Part shown: positions 7,059 through 14,737 of the stretch, piece by piece | Layout: each line of letters opens with the position of its first letter | Numbering within the stretch: position 1 is the first letter of the stretch | From: Candidatus Gerdarchaeota archaeon | GTDB lineage: Archaea > Asgardarchaeota > Heimdallarchaeia > JABLTI01 | Direction: 5' to 3' | DNA: 25,093 bases | NCBI GenBank assembly: GCA_016840945.1 | Contig: JAEORJ010000101.1 | Span: forward strand, 1 to 25,093 | Program-made: the position numbers and the translations under genes | Notes under the pieces: generated by a model | Told to the model about the DNA's origin: nothing | The model's input: only the letters and a program-made list of their open reading frames with translations | Database searches by the model: none

Positions 7059-8851
7059 TGACTAGAGCAGGAAATATAGAAGATTTAATGACTGAATTCA
7101 TTAAACTAAGAAATGTAAGAATTGCTTTAGTGGAATGGCTTCCTTTTGATAGAAATCAATTATCTGCATTAAACAATAAATTAGATAGCATCCACAGAAG
7201 GCGTGGCCATATTGTTACCGCACTAAAAGATAATTCTCCGAGTGATGTTGTGTTTAAAGATGATGGTGTTTCCTGTAAAGTATTCGTTACGGATTTTGAA
7301 CCATCAGAATATGTCTCATTTCAAGCTTTTTTGAATTTTCCAGAAGATGAGGGTATTGTTCAACAAGAAGAATTAAGTGGAAATATTAATTCTTGGGGCA
7401 GAGTTGTCTATGGTGCAGACATTGTTGATGTTGAGGGTTCAAGTGATGGTTGGGTATCTTTGGATATTCTTACAAGAATTATTGTTGATCTAACAATGGA
7501 CACCTCTCAAATGATAGATTCACTTTTAACAGAATATCAACGAAATCTCATAAATCTGGTATTTATGAATGAGTCAAATAAAAGGCACAAATTTCTCCTT
7601 ATAATGGCTGATGATATATCTGTTCATCCAGATAATCCTTCTGACTTTTTTGATGGGGAGGAATTACAAAATGAACTTGAACAAATAATTGGTGTTTTAC
7701 AACAAGTTGAATCATTAAATGGTGATGGATATTTCTTTAAAGGAGCAAAAGGTTTAATCACAGTTTCCTCAGTGGTGAAAAAACATGAGCATTCGTATCT
7801 TGAGCAATGTTTCTCTGCTGCTATTCGAACTTTTCTTGATGATTATTCCTCAATTATTTGGCACTTATGGGATGAATCAAGGCATATTGAAAAAGACATC
7901 GATAATGCAATGCTAGGGGATATTACTAGTTTAGCTAAAGCTCAAAATTGGATTACTAAAGCAAGTTCCGAAGCTATCATGCTGGGTGATATTTTATCTT
8001 ATCTTAGAGATTGCATTTCTGAATTTGCTCATGATTTGCGGGAAGAAGATCCTGATAGGGATTCAAATGATCCGGTTTTACAAGAGTTACGGATGATACA
8101 AGAAGACTCTGTTATAACCACTAAACGTGTTAATGATACTCAAAAAGTCATTCATGGTCTAGAATCAAAGATGGTTGCATTAAGAGATTTCTCAAATGCT
8201 CTAGCTGAAAAACACATGAGACGAATTTCAGATTCTATGGCTCAAAACACTAAATCAATGACTCAAATGACTGAATCTAACAATCGAGCTAGTGATGCAC
8301 TAAGCATAATCGAATTAATACTAGCTGGTTCGGTAATAATTGATGTTATTTTGATGGTTTTTGGCGAATATGCTATGCCTGAAATTTGGCAAAATAATAT
8401 GTTTATTAGTCAATTTGGCGGGTTAACCATAATTGGTATCACTGCTATTCTATGGATTATCGTTTTTGTATTCTTAAGACAGAGTAAAAAACGATTAGAA
8501 AATATTGCTGTAAGACGCCAAAGCGGTACATACGTTATTGGTAAACGTTGTAATCTCTTACGATTAGAAGAATATCTTACAACAAAAGATATCATATTAC
8601 GAAATATTGAAAGTGAAGGAGATTCAGAGATTATATCAGTAACTTGGGAAGAATGTCACAAGAAGAATAAACAAGGACCTAATTTAGGCACTATTATTCT
8701 AAATTATGATGCCTTAGAAAATTTCTTGATACAAGTTGATTTAGAAACACCAGATATGAAAGTTAATCTAAAATCATGTTTTGACTATCTGATAAATGAA
8801 TTAGATGATGCTGGTGTGTTTAATTTAACATCACATGATAATGCTTGCTAA
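7058..8851 (+). CDS. Two-helix membrane protein with a CorA-like layout but no GMN motif
   Basis: This 597-residue protein starts at an ATG overlapping the previous stop, with AAGGGG upstream inside that gene. The N-terminal 300 residues form a mixed alpha/beta cytoplasmic-type domain. A long helical, probably coiled-coil region (about 300-415) leads into two membrane helices at about 417-438 and 453-475, joined by a short loop, and a cytoplasmic tail of about 120 residues follows. A large soluble domain, a long stalk helix and two closing helices is the CorA/ZIP-type magnesium-channel layout. However, the loop lacks Gly-Met-Asn (it reads GEYAMPEIW), and CorA proteins end soon after the second helix. 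It may be a distant channel relative or an unrelated membrane sensor. Its job is probably tied to the zinc-ribbon protein it is coupled to. Confidence 0.7.
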   Translation: MTRAGNIEDLMTEFIKLRNVRIALVEWLPFDRNQLSALNNKLDSIHRRRGHIVTALKDNSPSDVVFKDDGVSCKVFVTDFEPSEYVSFQAFLNFPEDEGIVQQEELSGNINSWGRVVYGADIVDVEGSSDGWVSLDILTRIIVDLTMDTSQMIDSLLTEYQRNLINLVFMNESNKRHKFLLIMADDISVHPDNPSDFFDGEELQNELEQIIGVLQQVESLNGDGYFFKGAKGLITVSSVVKKHEHSYLEQCFSAAIRTFLDDYSSIIWHLWDESRHIEKDIDNAMLGDITSLAKAQNWITKASSEAIMLGDILSYLRDCISEFAHDLREEDPDRDSNDPVLQELRMIQEDSVITTKRVNDTQKVIHGLESKMVALRDFSNALAEKHMRRISDSMAQNTKSMTQMTESNNRASDALSIIELILAGSVIIDVILMVFGEYAMPEIWQNNMFISQFGGLTIIGITAILWIIVFVFLRQSKKRLENIAVRRQSGTYVIGKRCNLLRLEEYLTTKDIILRNIESEGDSEIISVTWEECHKKNKQGPNLGTIILNYDALENFLIQVDLETPDMKVNLKSCFDYLINELDDAGVFNLTSHDNAC

Positions 8852-8856
8852 TGTAG

Positions 8857-8883
8857 AAAGAGAATAAAATCATTCTCTTTTTC
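8857..8883. terminator. Bidirectional terminator between convergent genes
   Basis: AAAGAGAAT (8857-8865) pairs with ATTCTCTTT (8872-8880) around a six-base loop, with further T's to 8882 on the plus strand. It sits between the end of the membrane protein gene and the end of the minus-strand FEN-1 gene, only 40 bases apart. The stem works in both directions; the T-run is better on the plus strand. Confidence 0.65.
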
Positions 8884-8891
8884 ACTTTATT

Positions 8892-9950
8892 TTATTTGCT
8901 ACCAAAGAATGAATCTAATGTTGGTTGTTTCTTCTGTTCCTCTGCTTTTTGTAAAATCTTCTCTAAAGCATTTCTTACTCTCACTTCAGAAAATCCTCTT
9001 TCACCAGAAAGGAAATCAACAATTTTTTCAATATTCGGAAGAGCCCATTTCAATGAATAATCTGTTTTAACTATTGGTTTCAAGAAAAGATTTCTTATTG
9101 TTTCAGGTTCAAAACTGATACCTTCTTCAGCAATGTTTGGCAATTTTAATACCTCTTCTAAAGTCTTATGTTCAGTAATTAATTTTAATGCTGTTTTAGG
9201 ACCAACACCACTGGTACCTAGACCATCAGGATTAAAATCGGTGCCAAGAATAATAGCTATATCTACTAGCTGCTCTCGAGTGATTTCTAATGCTTTTAAA
9301 GATGCTTCTAAATCTATTAGTTCTGGTTTGACTTCAACATAGGCATTTTTTCTGGGTAATTTTCTTTTTCCTGAAATAGTTAGATTCCTCACAAGTCTGG
9401 GAGTACCAAATAAGAAACTATCAAAATCTTGAGAGCAACTTGCCCAAACATCACCTTTCTGAGCCATAATTGCTGCTTGACCTTCACCTTCTGATGGAGC
9501 CTGAATAATTGGTACACCCATTAATTGCAATAATTTAGTAGCATCTTGAATCATATCAGATGTTAAATGGGCAGTTCGTTGAGCATATTTTCTAGCTACT
9601 TCCATATCACCGCGTTCAAGAGCTTCCTCATAGGCTATTTCAGCTTCTTTCTTGCCTTTCTTTCTTTTCATAATTTCCTTTGTTTTCTCCTCAGGTGGTT
9701 TGCCATCAAAGATAAAGACAACTTTTATTCCACTTTCAATAGTTTTTGAAACGCGATATAATAGTCCTGAAAGATGGCTTGTAACATTGCCATTTTCGTC
9801 TGTTAACAAACTGCCATCAGATTGACGAATTCGTGTCAGAAATTGATAAAGAATATTATTGCCATCAAAAGCAATTGCTTTGTCTTGAAAGAATTCAAAA
9901 TCAACCTCTTGTCTTTCAGGGAATAGATCTCCTAGTTTTGTTACACCCAA
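8892..9950 (-). CDS. fen: Flap endonuclease FEN-1
   Basis: FEN-1 removes 5' flaps during Okazaki-fragment maturation and long-patch base-excision repair, held on DNA by the PCNA clamp. The 352-residue product has the family length. The two-metal active site is complete: Asp29, Asp82, Glu154 and Glu156 (in PSEGEG), Asp175 and Asp177 (in SQDFDSF), and Asp238 (in GTDFNPDG). The helix-hairpin-helix motif (GTSGVGPKTALKLI) follows. The C-terminus carries the PCNA box QPTLDSFF (342-349). I place the start at the TTG at 9948-9950 rather than at an in-frame TTG 15 bases upstream: the product then begins Met-Gly-Val, as FEN-1 proteins do, and a perfect GGAGG sits 8 bases before it. It is on the opposite strand to its neighbours and appears monocistronic. 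Confidence 0.95.
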   Translation of the reverse strand: MGVTKLGDLFPERQEVDFEFFQDKAIAFDGNNILYQFLTRIRQSDGSLLTDENGNVTSHLSGLLYRVSKTIESGIKVVFIFDGKPPEEKTKEIMKRKKGKKEAEIAYEEALERGDMEVARKYAQRTAHLTSDMIQDATKLLQLMGVPIIQAPSEGEGQAAIMAQKGDVWASCSQDFDSFLFGTPRLVRNLTISGKRKLPRKNAYVEVKPELIDLEASLKALEITREQLVDIAIILGTDFNPDGLGTSGVGPKTALKLITEHKTLEEVLKLPNIAEEGISFEPETIRNLFLKPIVKTDYSLKWALPNIEKIVDFLSGERGFSEVRVRNALEKILQKAEEQKKQPTLDSFFGSK

Positions 9951-9958
9951 GGTATTAT

Positions 9959-9963
9959 CCTCC
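9959..9963 (-). promoter_or_regulatory. Ribosome binding site that sets the FEN-1 start
   Basis: On the minus strand this reads GGAGG, 8 bases upstream of the TTG that gives a Met-Gly-Val N-terminus. The alternative upstream TTG overlaps the region just before the site and has none of its own. Confidence 0.75.
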
Positions 9964-10067
9964 AAACGTAAAATTTCAACTATAAACTATTAATTTTTCC
10001 AATTAAAGTACTTATATTGTTACAAAAATTTCTTCATTCATAATAACATCTATCACTTGGGATTAAT

Positions 10068-10388
10068 TTGAAGAAAATAACTTATAATAAACTTGTGCGC
10101 GATAAAATACCCTCTATTATTCAACAGCAAGGCAAACAAACAAAAACTCGGGTTGCAACCAACAGTGAACTTATACCGCTTCTATCATCGAAGTTAATGG
10201 AAGAAAGTGAAGAATATATTGCTACTTCTAGTGTTGAAGAATTGTGTGATATTCTTGAAGTGTTGCATGCTTTACTAAACATTCACAAAATGACCTTTGA
10301 GGAATTAGAAATCGTACGGCTTGAAAAGAGAAAAACAAACGGTGGTTTTGATAATAGTATCATACTAATAGAAGTGCTTGAAGAGTAA
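10068..10388 (+). CDS. MazG-type nucleoside triphosphate pyrophosphatase (COG4997-like)
   Basis: This 106-residue all-alpha protein of the MazG/phosphoribosyl-ATP pyrophosphohydrolase superfamily hydrolyses NTPs or dNTPs to the monophosphate and pyrophosphate. It opens with YNKLVRDKIPSII, the signature of the small family often annotated as house-cleaning phosphoribosyl-ATP pyrophosphohydrolase-like. The magnesium-binding acids are present: Glu46 and Glu49 in MEESEEY, and Glu58 and Asp61 in EELCDILE. The C-terminal KRKTNGGFDNSIIL block is also typical. The likely role is removal of unwanted or damaged nucleotides; the exact substrate cannot be told. The start is TTG with a weak GGGAT upstream. 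It is transcribed away from FEN-1 and shares the gap with it; a TATA-like CTTATATTG lies at 10011-10019. Confidence 0.85.
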   Translation: MKKITYNKLVRDKIPSIIQQQGKQTKTRVATNSELIPLLSSKLMEESEEYIATSSVEELCDILEVLHALLNIHKMTFEELEIVRLEKRKTNGGFDNSIILIEVLEE

Positions 10389-10520
10389 ACAATCTTTATT
10401 ACTTTAGGTTAACTCCCTTGATAGAATCTTCTTTTGTATTCAGTACCTAATCCTAAAATTACCTCTGACCTAAATTAATATAGTTTAGCTCAAGTGAAGA
10501 GAGTACCTAGTAAAGATTTC

Positions 10521-10541
10521 AAAGGAACAGCTATGTTCCTT
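10521..10541 (-). terminator. Hairpin overlapping the stop of the minus-strand regulator-like gene
   Basis: AAGGAACA (10522-10529) and TGTTCCTT (10534-10541) are perfect inverted copies around a four-base loop that contains the TAG stop of the minus-strand gene. On that strand the stem is followed by TTTGAAATCTTT. It is probably its terminator, although the T-run is interrupted. Confidence 0.45.
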
Positions 10542-10884
10542 CAATAGCATTGGATTGTTGCTTTAAGTTATCAAGAAAGATTGTTAATTCTTGATTGACC
10601 TTTAAGCAGAATTCATTCCATGTCTCATCATCTTTCTTTGGAAAATCTTCCCAGGTGATCATATACTGATTAATTTCTGGTCTTTGGTCTAACTGCAGAT
10701 TATACAACCGGATATTGATACCTTTCAATAATGATGGTTCATCATTAAAACAGTTAGCAAAATATTCCAAAGTATAGGTGATGATTTGGCTACTAGAAAT
10801 TTTCCTCTTGAACTCTTCCTGTCTATCTATAACCTTCTTAATCGTAGAATTCAACCGAATAGGCATTTCAACTATTGTAGTCAC
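10531..10884 (-). CDS. Small protein with a possible ribbon-helix-helix N-terminus
   Basis: This 117-residue soluble protein starts at GTG, with AGGTGA on the minus strand 6 bases upstream, which supports real translation. The first 46 residues read as one strand (TTIVEMPIRL), a helix (about 13-28) and a second helix (about 31-46) separated by a Ser-Ser-Ser turn. That is the order and length of a ribbon-helix-helix DNA-binding fold, with polar residues in the strand that would face the DNA groove. The rest is helical, with two Trp and several acidic residues, and could be a dimer or ligand domain. It is divergent from the small helical protein gene at 11153, and the gap holds regularly spaced repeats, so it may regulate that gene or itself. 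The fold assignment is inference from pattern only. Confidence 0.55.
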   Translation of the reverse strand: MTTIVEMPIRLNSTIKKVIDRQEEFKRKISSSQIITYTLEYFANCFNDEPSLLKGINIRLYNLQLDQRPEINQYMITWEDFPKKDDETWNEFCLKVNQELTIFLDNLKQQSNAIEGT

Positions 10885-11020
10885 GCAAATTCACCTGCTA
10901 CCATGAATAATAATAGCTCTTACCCCCCTCCCCTTTATTTCCACTGGAACTCTATTTTTACGGGGAGACAAATATGGGTTCAACTAAGCATATTATTATT
11001 AAATAATATATATAGTTAAT

Positions 11021-11088
11021 CATCTATAAATATTTCGGTTTATCTATACAATTAACGTAACATCTATATATTACACAGATGATATATA
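11021..11088 (+). promoter_or_regulatory. Three 8-bp direct repeats at exact 20-bp steps (candidate operator array)
   Basis: CATCTATA (11021), TATCTATA (11041) and CATCTATA (11061) begin exactly 20 bases apart. A weaker copy, GATATATA, follows at the next step (11081). The array runs straight into the TATA-like box at 11090. Spacing near two helical turns would place bound proteins on the same DNA face. It lies in the 268-base gap between the divergent genes at 10884 (minus) and 11153 (plus). The rest of that gap holds a C-rich stretch (10921-10935) and plain AT-rich sequence. Confidence 0.5.
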
Positions 11089-11089
11089 C

Positions 11090-11098
11090 TTTTAAATA
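11090..11098 (+). promoter_or_regulatory. TATA box of the small helical protein gene
   Basis: TTTTAAATA lies 55 bases before the ATG at 11153. Transcription starting 25 or so bases after it would give a leader of about 30 bases carrying the GGAGA ribosome site at 11138-11142, a normal arrangement. Confidence 0.45.
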
Positions 11099-11152
11099 GA
11101 ATGTTATTCAATTATATAATCACTGAAATAATTACCCGGAGAAAACCGAAAA

Positions 11153-11461
11153 ATGATCACAATAGAAGAAACCCAAAACAAATTATTGGATCTAATTAAT
11201 TCAAGATTATCAGTAAGACAACTCGGCACCCCTGGAGTTCAAGGACCATTACGAATGCTAGGTGAACAAATGTTGAATATGTTTGCCGGTCAAATGGTAA
11301 GCGATTCAATGATGGCTGAACAAAAAGAAGATATCAAAGATGAGCTATTGGAAACCGTCATGAGTTCATTAGCACTAGCTGGCTTACTTGGTATTGATCT
11401 ACAACAAGAATTAATGGATGCAATAGCATTACTCGAACAAGTCACTGCAGAAGGAGCTTAA
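11153..11461 (+). CDS. Small all-helical protein, weakly MazG-like
   Basis: This is a 102-residue soluble, Met- and Leu-rich helical protein. Residues 63-88 (DELLETVMSSLALAGLLGID and onward) resemble the second helix pair of MazG-type pyrophosphatases, where ELxDVLxYLLxLAxxLGID is common. However, the metal-binding Asp is replaced here (ELLET), and no clear EExxE helix precedes it. It could be an inactive relative or simply a helical bundle with a similar pattern. The ATG start follows GGAGA. Its promoter region carries the 20-bp-spaced repeats and a divergent regulator-like gene, so its expression is probably controlled. A T-run just after the stop may end the transcript. No function can be assigned. 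Confidence 0.65.
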   Translation: MITIEETQNKLLDLINSRLSVRQLGTPGVQGPLRMLGEQMLNMFAGQMVSDSMMAEQKEDIKDELLETVMSSLALAGLLGIDLQQELMDAIALLEQVTAEGA

Positions 11462-11649
11462 AAGTTCTTTTTTTCAAATTCAAACCTTCTTTTGCAGGAC
11501 TTTGATTCATTTTATAATTAATAATAAAGCCATTTTTGATGATTTATTTTTAGTGGTTTTCGTATATCAAAAAGCTTTTAGGAGATAGATTCATTTTTAA
11601 TAAACCTAATAACATTATTAAATAACATAAAAGAATCGGAAGATGAAAA

Positions 11650-13143
11650 ATGTCTGATAATATTAATGTACCAATTAGGATGCTTGTTTTCACTTCTCCT
11701 GACTGTTTTGCATGTCCTGATGTGGAGAGAATTGTTCACAAATTAGTGGGTACCTATTATTCAGATATTTGTCATATTAGCACAATTGATGTTCTAAAAT
11801 ATGCTAAAATTGCTGAAAAATATAATGTGAGAACATTACCTACTGTAATGATTGATGAGCAACCTGTTTTACAAGGCCTTGTTACTGAGGTTGATATTAA
11901 GGACATCCTCTTTGAACGAATATCAAATTCTGTTATTAGTAAGGGACAAAACTTCGACACCAGAAAAGAAACTCTCCTTATAATAAGCAAAAATAGTTTC
12001 GATTCAATAATGAATGAGGAATTTATTAGACCCAATATTGGCGATTACATTCATGTCGGTGTAATGCAACAGATGATGGTTTCATTAGTAGCACTTGATA
12101 AGCTCGTTCCAAAATTACTTTATCAAGCTGGACGGGATGTTGGTTTATATGGCGTTGGTACCTACTTGATGATTACTTTGAATCCCAATATCGGTACAGA
12201 ATTTCGCGCAAAAGAACGTTTTGAGGAAGTTGTCAACGGATTAGTGAAATATTTCGCTGATAACGAAACTATCAATATTCCTATGAAATTAGCTGAATCA
12301 GCAGAAGTTGTAGAACTTGATAGCAACCATGCAATATTACGTATTTATGGTTTAGCAAGTGCAAGTGGGGCACCTTTTGTTGGTGAACCTTTGTGCCACT
12401 TTTCAGCTGGTGAAATGGCTGGTATAACTGAGATACTAACAGGAAGGAATGCTGTTGTTCATGAAATAAAATGTGTAGGTACCGGTCATGAATACTGTGA
12501 ATTTAAAATAGATTTATCCGATGAAGAAATTCCTTCAGATTCTGTTGAAGGTAAAGATGAATATATTATAGAAGATCGTAGCCAGCACTTCCAAGGGATA
12601 TTACATGATATTTCTCGAAGACTCCATGAGTCCTTTATCAGCCCTAAAGATATTTTCAATCGCGGAAATATTGGTAATGAAGTACATTTCACTAAATTAC
12701 AGCAAGCTATTGTTAATCTCAAAATGACTGATCCCTATTGCGGAGCCTTATTGTATGCAGCAGGAAGAGAATTAGGAATATTCGGCCCTGGTCGAGATAT
12801 CCTTCAAAGATATTTAGAGGATGAAAACTTTTCTTGGCCATTAACTCTGGAGCAATCACTTCTTGTGTTAAACAAATTCTTCCATTTTGGTATGTTTCAA
12901 GCTGCAAAAGAACGAGCTGATTTTAAGATAATTGACGAGAAAGGGAAATTAAAGATACGTATAATTGAGTGTGCAATGTCTTCTGGAACAAAAGAGTGTG
13001 CAACAACTTTTTGTGATTTCATGGCTGGTTATTTAGCTGGTCGGATACAAATCTTAACAAGCAAAGATTGCATTGTAACAGAAACCCATTGCCATGGCTT
13101 AGGCGATAAATATTGTGAGTTTGAAATCTCATTTGTAGACTAA
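11650..13143 (+). CDS. Thioredoxin-like domain fused to two V4R domains
   Basis: This 497-residue soluble protein has three domains. Residues 1-95 form a thioredoxin/glutaredoxin-like fold with a CFAC active-site pair (Cys19, Cys22) and the cis-proline loop RTLPT (Pro64). Residues 130-290 and 345-497 are two V4R (4-vinyl reductase) domains. Each shows the conserved Cys before a MAG or MAGYLAG helix (Cys249, Cys455) and a later Cys-x7-Cys cluster (Cys275/Cys283 and Cys481/Cys489) in a GTGHEYCEF or GLGDKYCEF block. V4R domains bind small hydrophobic ligands or metals and often act as sensors; the thioredoxin part suggests thiol-disulfide chemistry, either as reductase or as a redox switch controlling ligand binding. 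ATG follows CGGAAGAT. The peroxiredoxin gene begins 38 bases later, so the two probably form one unit. Confidence 0.85.
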   Translation: MSDNINVPIRMLVFTSPDCFACPDVERIVHKLVGTYYSDICHISTIDVLKYAKIAEKYNVRTLPTVMIDEQPVLQGLVTEVDIKDILFERISNSVISKGQNFDTRKETLLIISKNSFDSIMNEEFIRPNIGDYIHVGVMQQMMVSLVALDKLVPKLLYQAGRDVGLYGVGTYLMITLNPNIGTEFRAKERFEEVVNGLVKYFADNETINIPMKLAESAEVVELDSNHAILRIYGLASASGAPFVGEPLCHFSAGEMAGITEILTGRNAVVHEIKCVGTGHEYCEFKIDLSDEEIPSDSVEGKDEYIIEDRSQHFQGILHDISRRLHESFISPKDIFNRGNIGNEVHFTKLQQAIVNLKMTDPYCGALLYAAGRELGIFGPGRDILQRYLEDENFSWPLTLEQSLLVLNKFFHFGMFQAAKERADFKIIDEKGKLKIRIIECAMSSGTKECATTFCDFMAGYLAGRIQILTSKDCIVTETHCHGLGDKYCEFEISFVD

Positions 13144-13181
13144 TTTTTTTAGAAATTTTAGATTAGTTTGGTGAATTGAAA

Positions 13182-13670
13182 TTGAGTGAAACAACTAATA
13201 AAAAAGACAAAGTTGAAATTGGTGATTTAGCTCCACTTTTTTCATTGCCAGATAAAACTGGAAAGGAAGTGAAGTTAGAGGATTTTATTGGCAAAAAAGC
13301 TATCGTACTTTATTTTTATCCAAAGGATTATACTGCAGGTTGTACAGCTGAAGCTTGCACTTTTAGAGATAGGTATGAGCTCTTCAAAAAACATAATGCT
13401 GAGGTCATTGGCATAAGCGGTGATAGCATTGAATCACATACAGCATTTGCTTCTGAACATAATCTCCCTTTTGTTTTGTTAAGTGATGTAGATGATACAG
13501 TGCGATTGATGTACGGTGTAAAATCAACATTGGGAATAATTCCTGGTAGGGTGACTTATATTATAGATAAAAAAGGTGTAGTAAGACATATCTTTTCATC
13601 ACAATTCAATCCCAAAAAACACATTGATGAAGCACTCAAATTTTTAGATGAATTGAATTCTGAGGTATAA
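13182..13670 (+). CDS. bcp: Bcp/PrxQ-type peroxiredoxin
   Basis: This thiol peroxidase reduces hydrogen peroxide and organic hydroperoxides in the cytoplasm. The 162-residue product has the family's length and motifs: GDLAPLFSLPD near the N-terminus, FYPKDYTAGCTAEACTFRD with peroxidatic Cys54 and resolving Cys59 five residues on (the alpha2-type arrangement), and an Arg near residue 117-119 in the IIPGRVTYIID block. GGTGA at 13170-13174 is only one base from the in-frame TTG at 13176 but 7 bases from the TTG at 13182, which I therefore take as the start. The oxidised pair needs a thioredoxin-like reductant; the thioredoxin-V4R protein immediately upstream is a good candidate. Probably co-transcribed with it. 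Confidence 0.92.
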   Translation: MSETTNKKDKVEIGDLAPLFSLPDKTGKEVKLEDFIGKKAIVLYFYPKDYTAGCTAEACTFRDRYELFKKHNAEVIGISGDSIESHTAFASEHNLPFVLLSDVDDTVRLMYGVKSTLGIIPGRVTYIIDKKGVVRHIFSSQFNPKKHIDEALKFLDELNSEV

Positions 13671-13749
13671 ATAATAATATTCACTTTCAAATAAAACATT
13701 TAAATGATGAATTGTCATATTCTTAAGCAAATTATGAAAGGTGGATTTT

Positions 13750-14652
13750 GTGGTTCCTGAATTAAATAATAAATTGGAAGAAAATGAAAACAAAGAACAA
13801 GAAAATGAGATAAAAAAAGAAAAGAAATGGGAACCACCCAAATTACCAAAATTTGTTAGGATATTTTTAATAATTTTAGCTAACACGTTAACTTTTCTTA
13901 ATTTTGCTTCTGGTGTTGCTGCTATAGTTTTGGTAATAATCTATTCGACAACTTATGATCCACTTAATTATCAATATGTTTTATGGGCTGGTAGATTGAT
14001 ACTTTTAGCAATAATATTTGATTTTTCAGACGGAATACCTGCTCGGTTAGCTCAGAAAAAACCAGGTTTTTTTGGTACAGTGGTAGATTCTGCAGCTGAT
14101 ACTGTCTCGTTTGGTTTTGCTCCAGCGATAATGATTGCTTTAAGCTTACCGATTGCTAACGCTGAAAGTACAGCTCATTTGATATTAGCTATTTTTTCAA
14201 TTTTAGTAGGAATATTTTTTGGTGTCTGCACAACCATACGGTTAGTACGATTTACAAAAGCTCCTAGTAAAAAATGGTTTAAAGGAATTCCTTCACCTGG
14301 AGCTGGTTGTGCTGCAGCAGTTTATATAATCATTAAATTATTTATCGAACTTGAGGTTGAGTCAACAACAATTGCCACCCCAATCGTAGGACTCATACTT
14401 ATGGTAATAACAGCAACTATGATGATAGTGAAAGTAAAATATCCTACCACAAAATTACCTAAAAATGCTCTCGAGGTGTTTTTATTAGGTTTAGCAGCAG
14501 TTACAATTATAGCATTAGCTGTTACACCATTTACCTACATCATCTATCCAGCTGCTTTAATGGCTGTTTTAACATATTTCTATATCCTTTATGGTCCATT
14601 CTATTTAGTAAAGCATATGTTAGAGCGAGCTAAAAAAGTAGAGGATTATTGA
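13750..14652 (+). CDS. CDP-alcohol phosphatidyltransferase, PssA-like (probable archaetidylserine synthase)
   Basis: This membrane enzyme transfers a lipid phosphate from a CDP-activated lipid to an alcohol. About 300 residues contain a charged, Lys/Glu-rich N-terminal 30 residues and then eight or so membrane helices. The catalytic motif reads DFSDGIPAR, then G-TVV-D-SAA-D, so all acidic metal ligands, the Ala-Arg and the Gly are present. The following TVSFGFAPA and the later RLVRF and FKGIPSPGAG blocks are typical of the PssA/serine branch, so archaetidylserine is the likely product. The Arg-to-Gly spacing is nine residues rather than the usual eight. GGTGG upstream fits a GTG start at 13750 better than the GTG at 13741. 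A TATA-like ATTTAAAT lies near 13697-13704, so the gene may have its own promoter. Confidence 0.85.
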   Translation: MVPELNNKLEENENKEQENEIKKEKKWEPPKLPKFVRIFLIILANTLTFLNFASGVAAIVLVIIYSTTYDPLNYQYVLWAGRLILLAIIFDFSDGIPARLAQKKPGFFGTVVDSAADTVSFGFAPAIMIALSLPIANAESTAHLILAIFSILVGIFFGVCTTIRLVRFTKAPSKKWFKGIPSPGAGCAAAVYIIIKLFIELEVESTTIATPIVGLILMVITATMMIVKVKYPTTKLPKNALEVFLLGLAAVTIIALAVTPFTYIIYPAALMAVLTYFYILYGPFYLVKHMLERAKKVEDY

Positions 14653-14737
14653 ATTATCGAATAATTGCCTAATAACAAAGGTTTTCAAATAGGTTTGTAT
14701 AGAACATAATAGAAAATACTCTTGAAGGATAAGAAAA

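Noticed and set aside
7058..8851. Calling the two-helix membrane protein a magnesium transporter
   Set aside because: The GMN motif is absent and a long tail follows the second helix, so only the layout can be claimed.
10389..10530. Search for a tRNA or small RNA in the gap after the MazG-type gene
   Set aside because: No cloverleaf, no GG-TTC-A loop sequence and no GC-rich stem set was found; only the terminator hairpin at its end stands out.
10786..11019. 77-residue plus-strand frame over the divergent promoter region
   Set aside because: It overlaps the well-supported minus-strand gene and its ribosome site, has no ribosome site of its own, and its latter part runs through C-rich and AT-rich non-coding-looking sequence.
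14652..14666. AATTAT/ATAATT hairpin after the phospholipid synthase
   Set aside because: All AT pairs, six long, no T-run after it; expected by chance in this composition.
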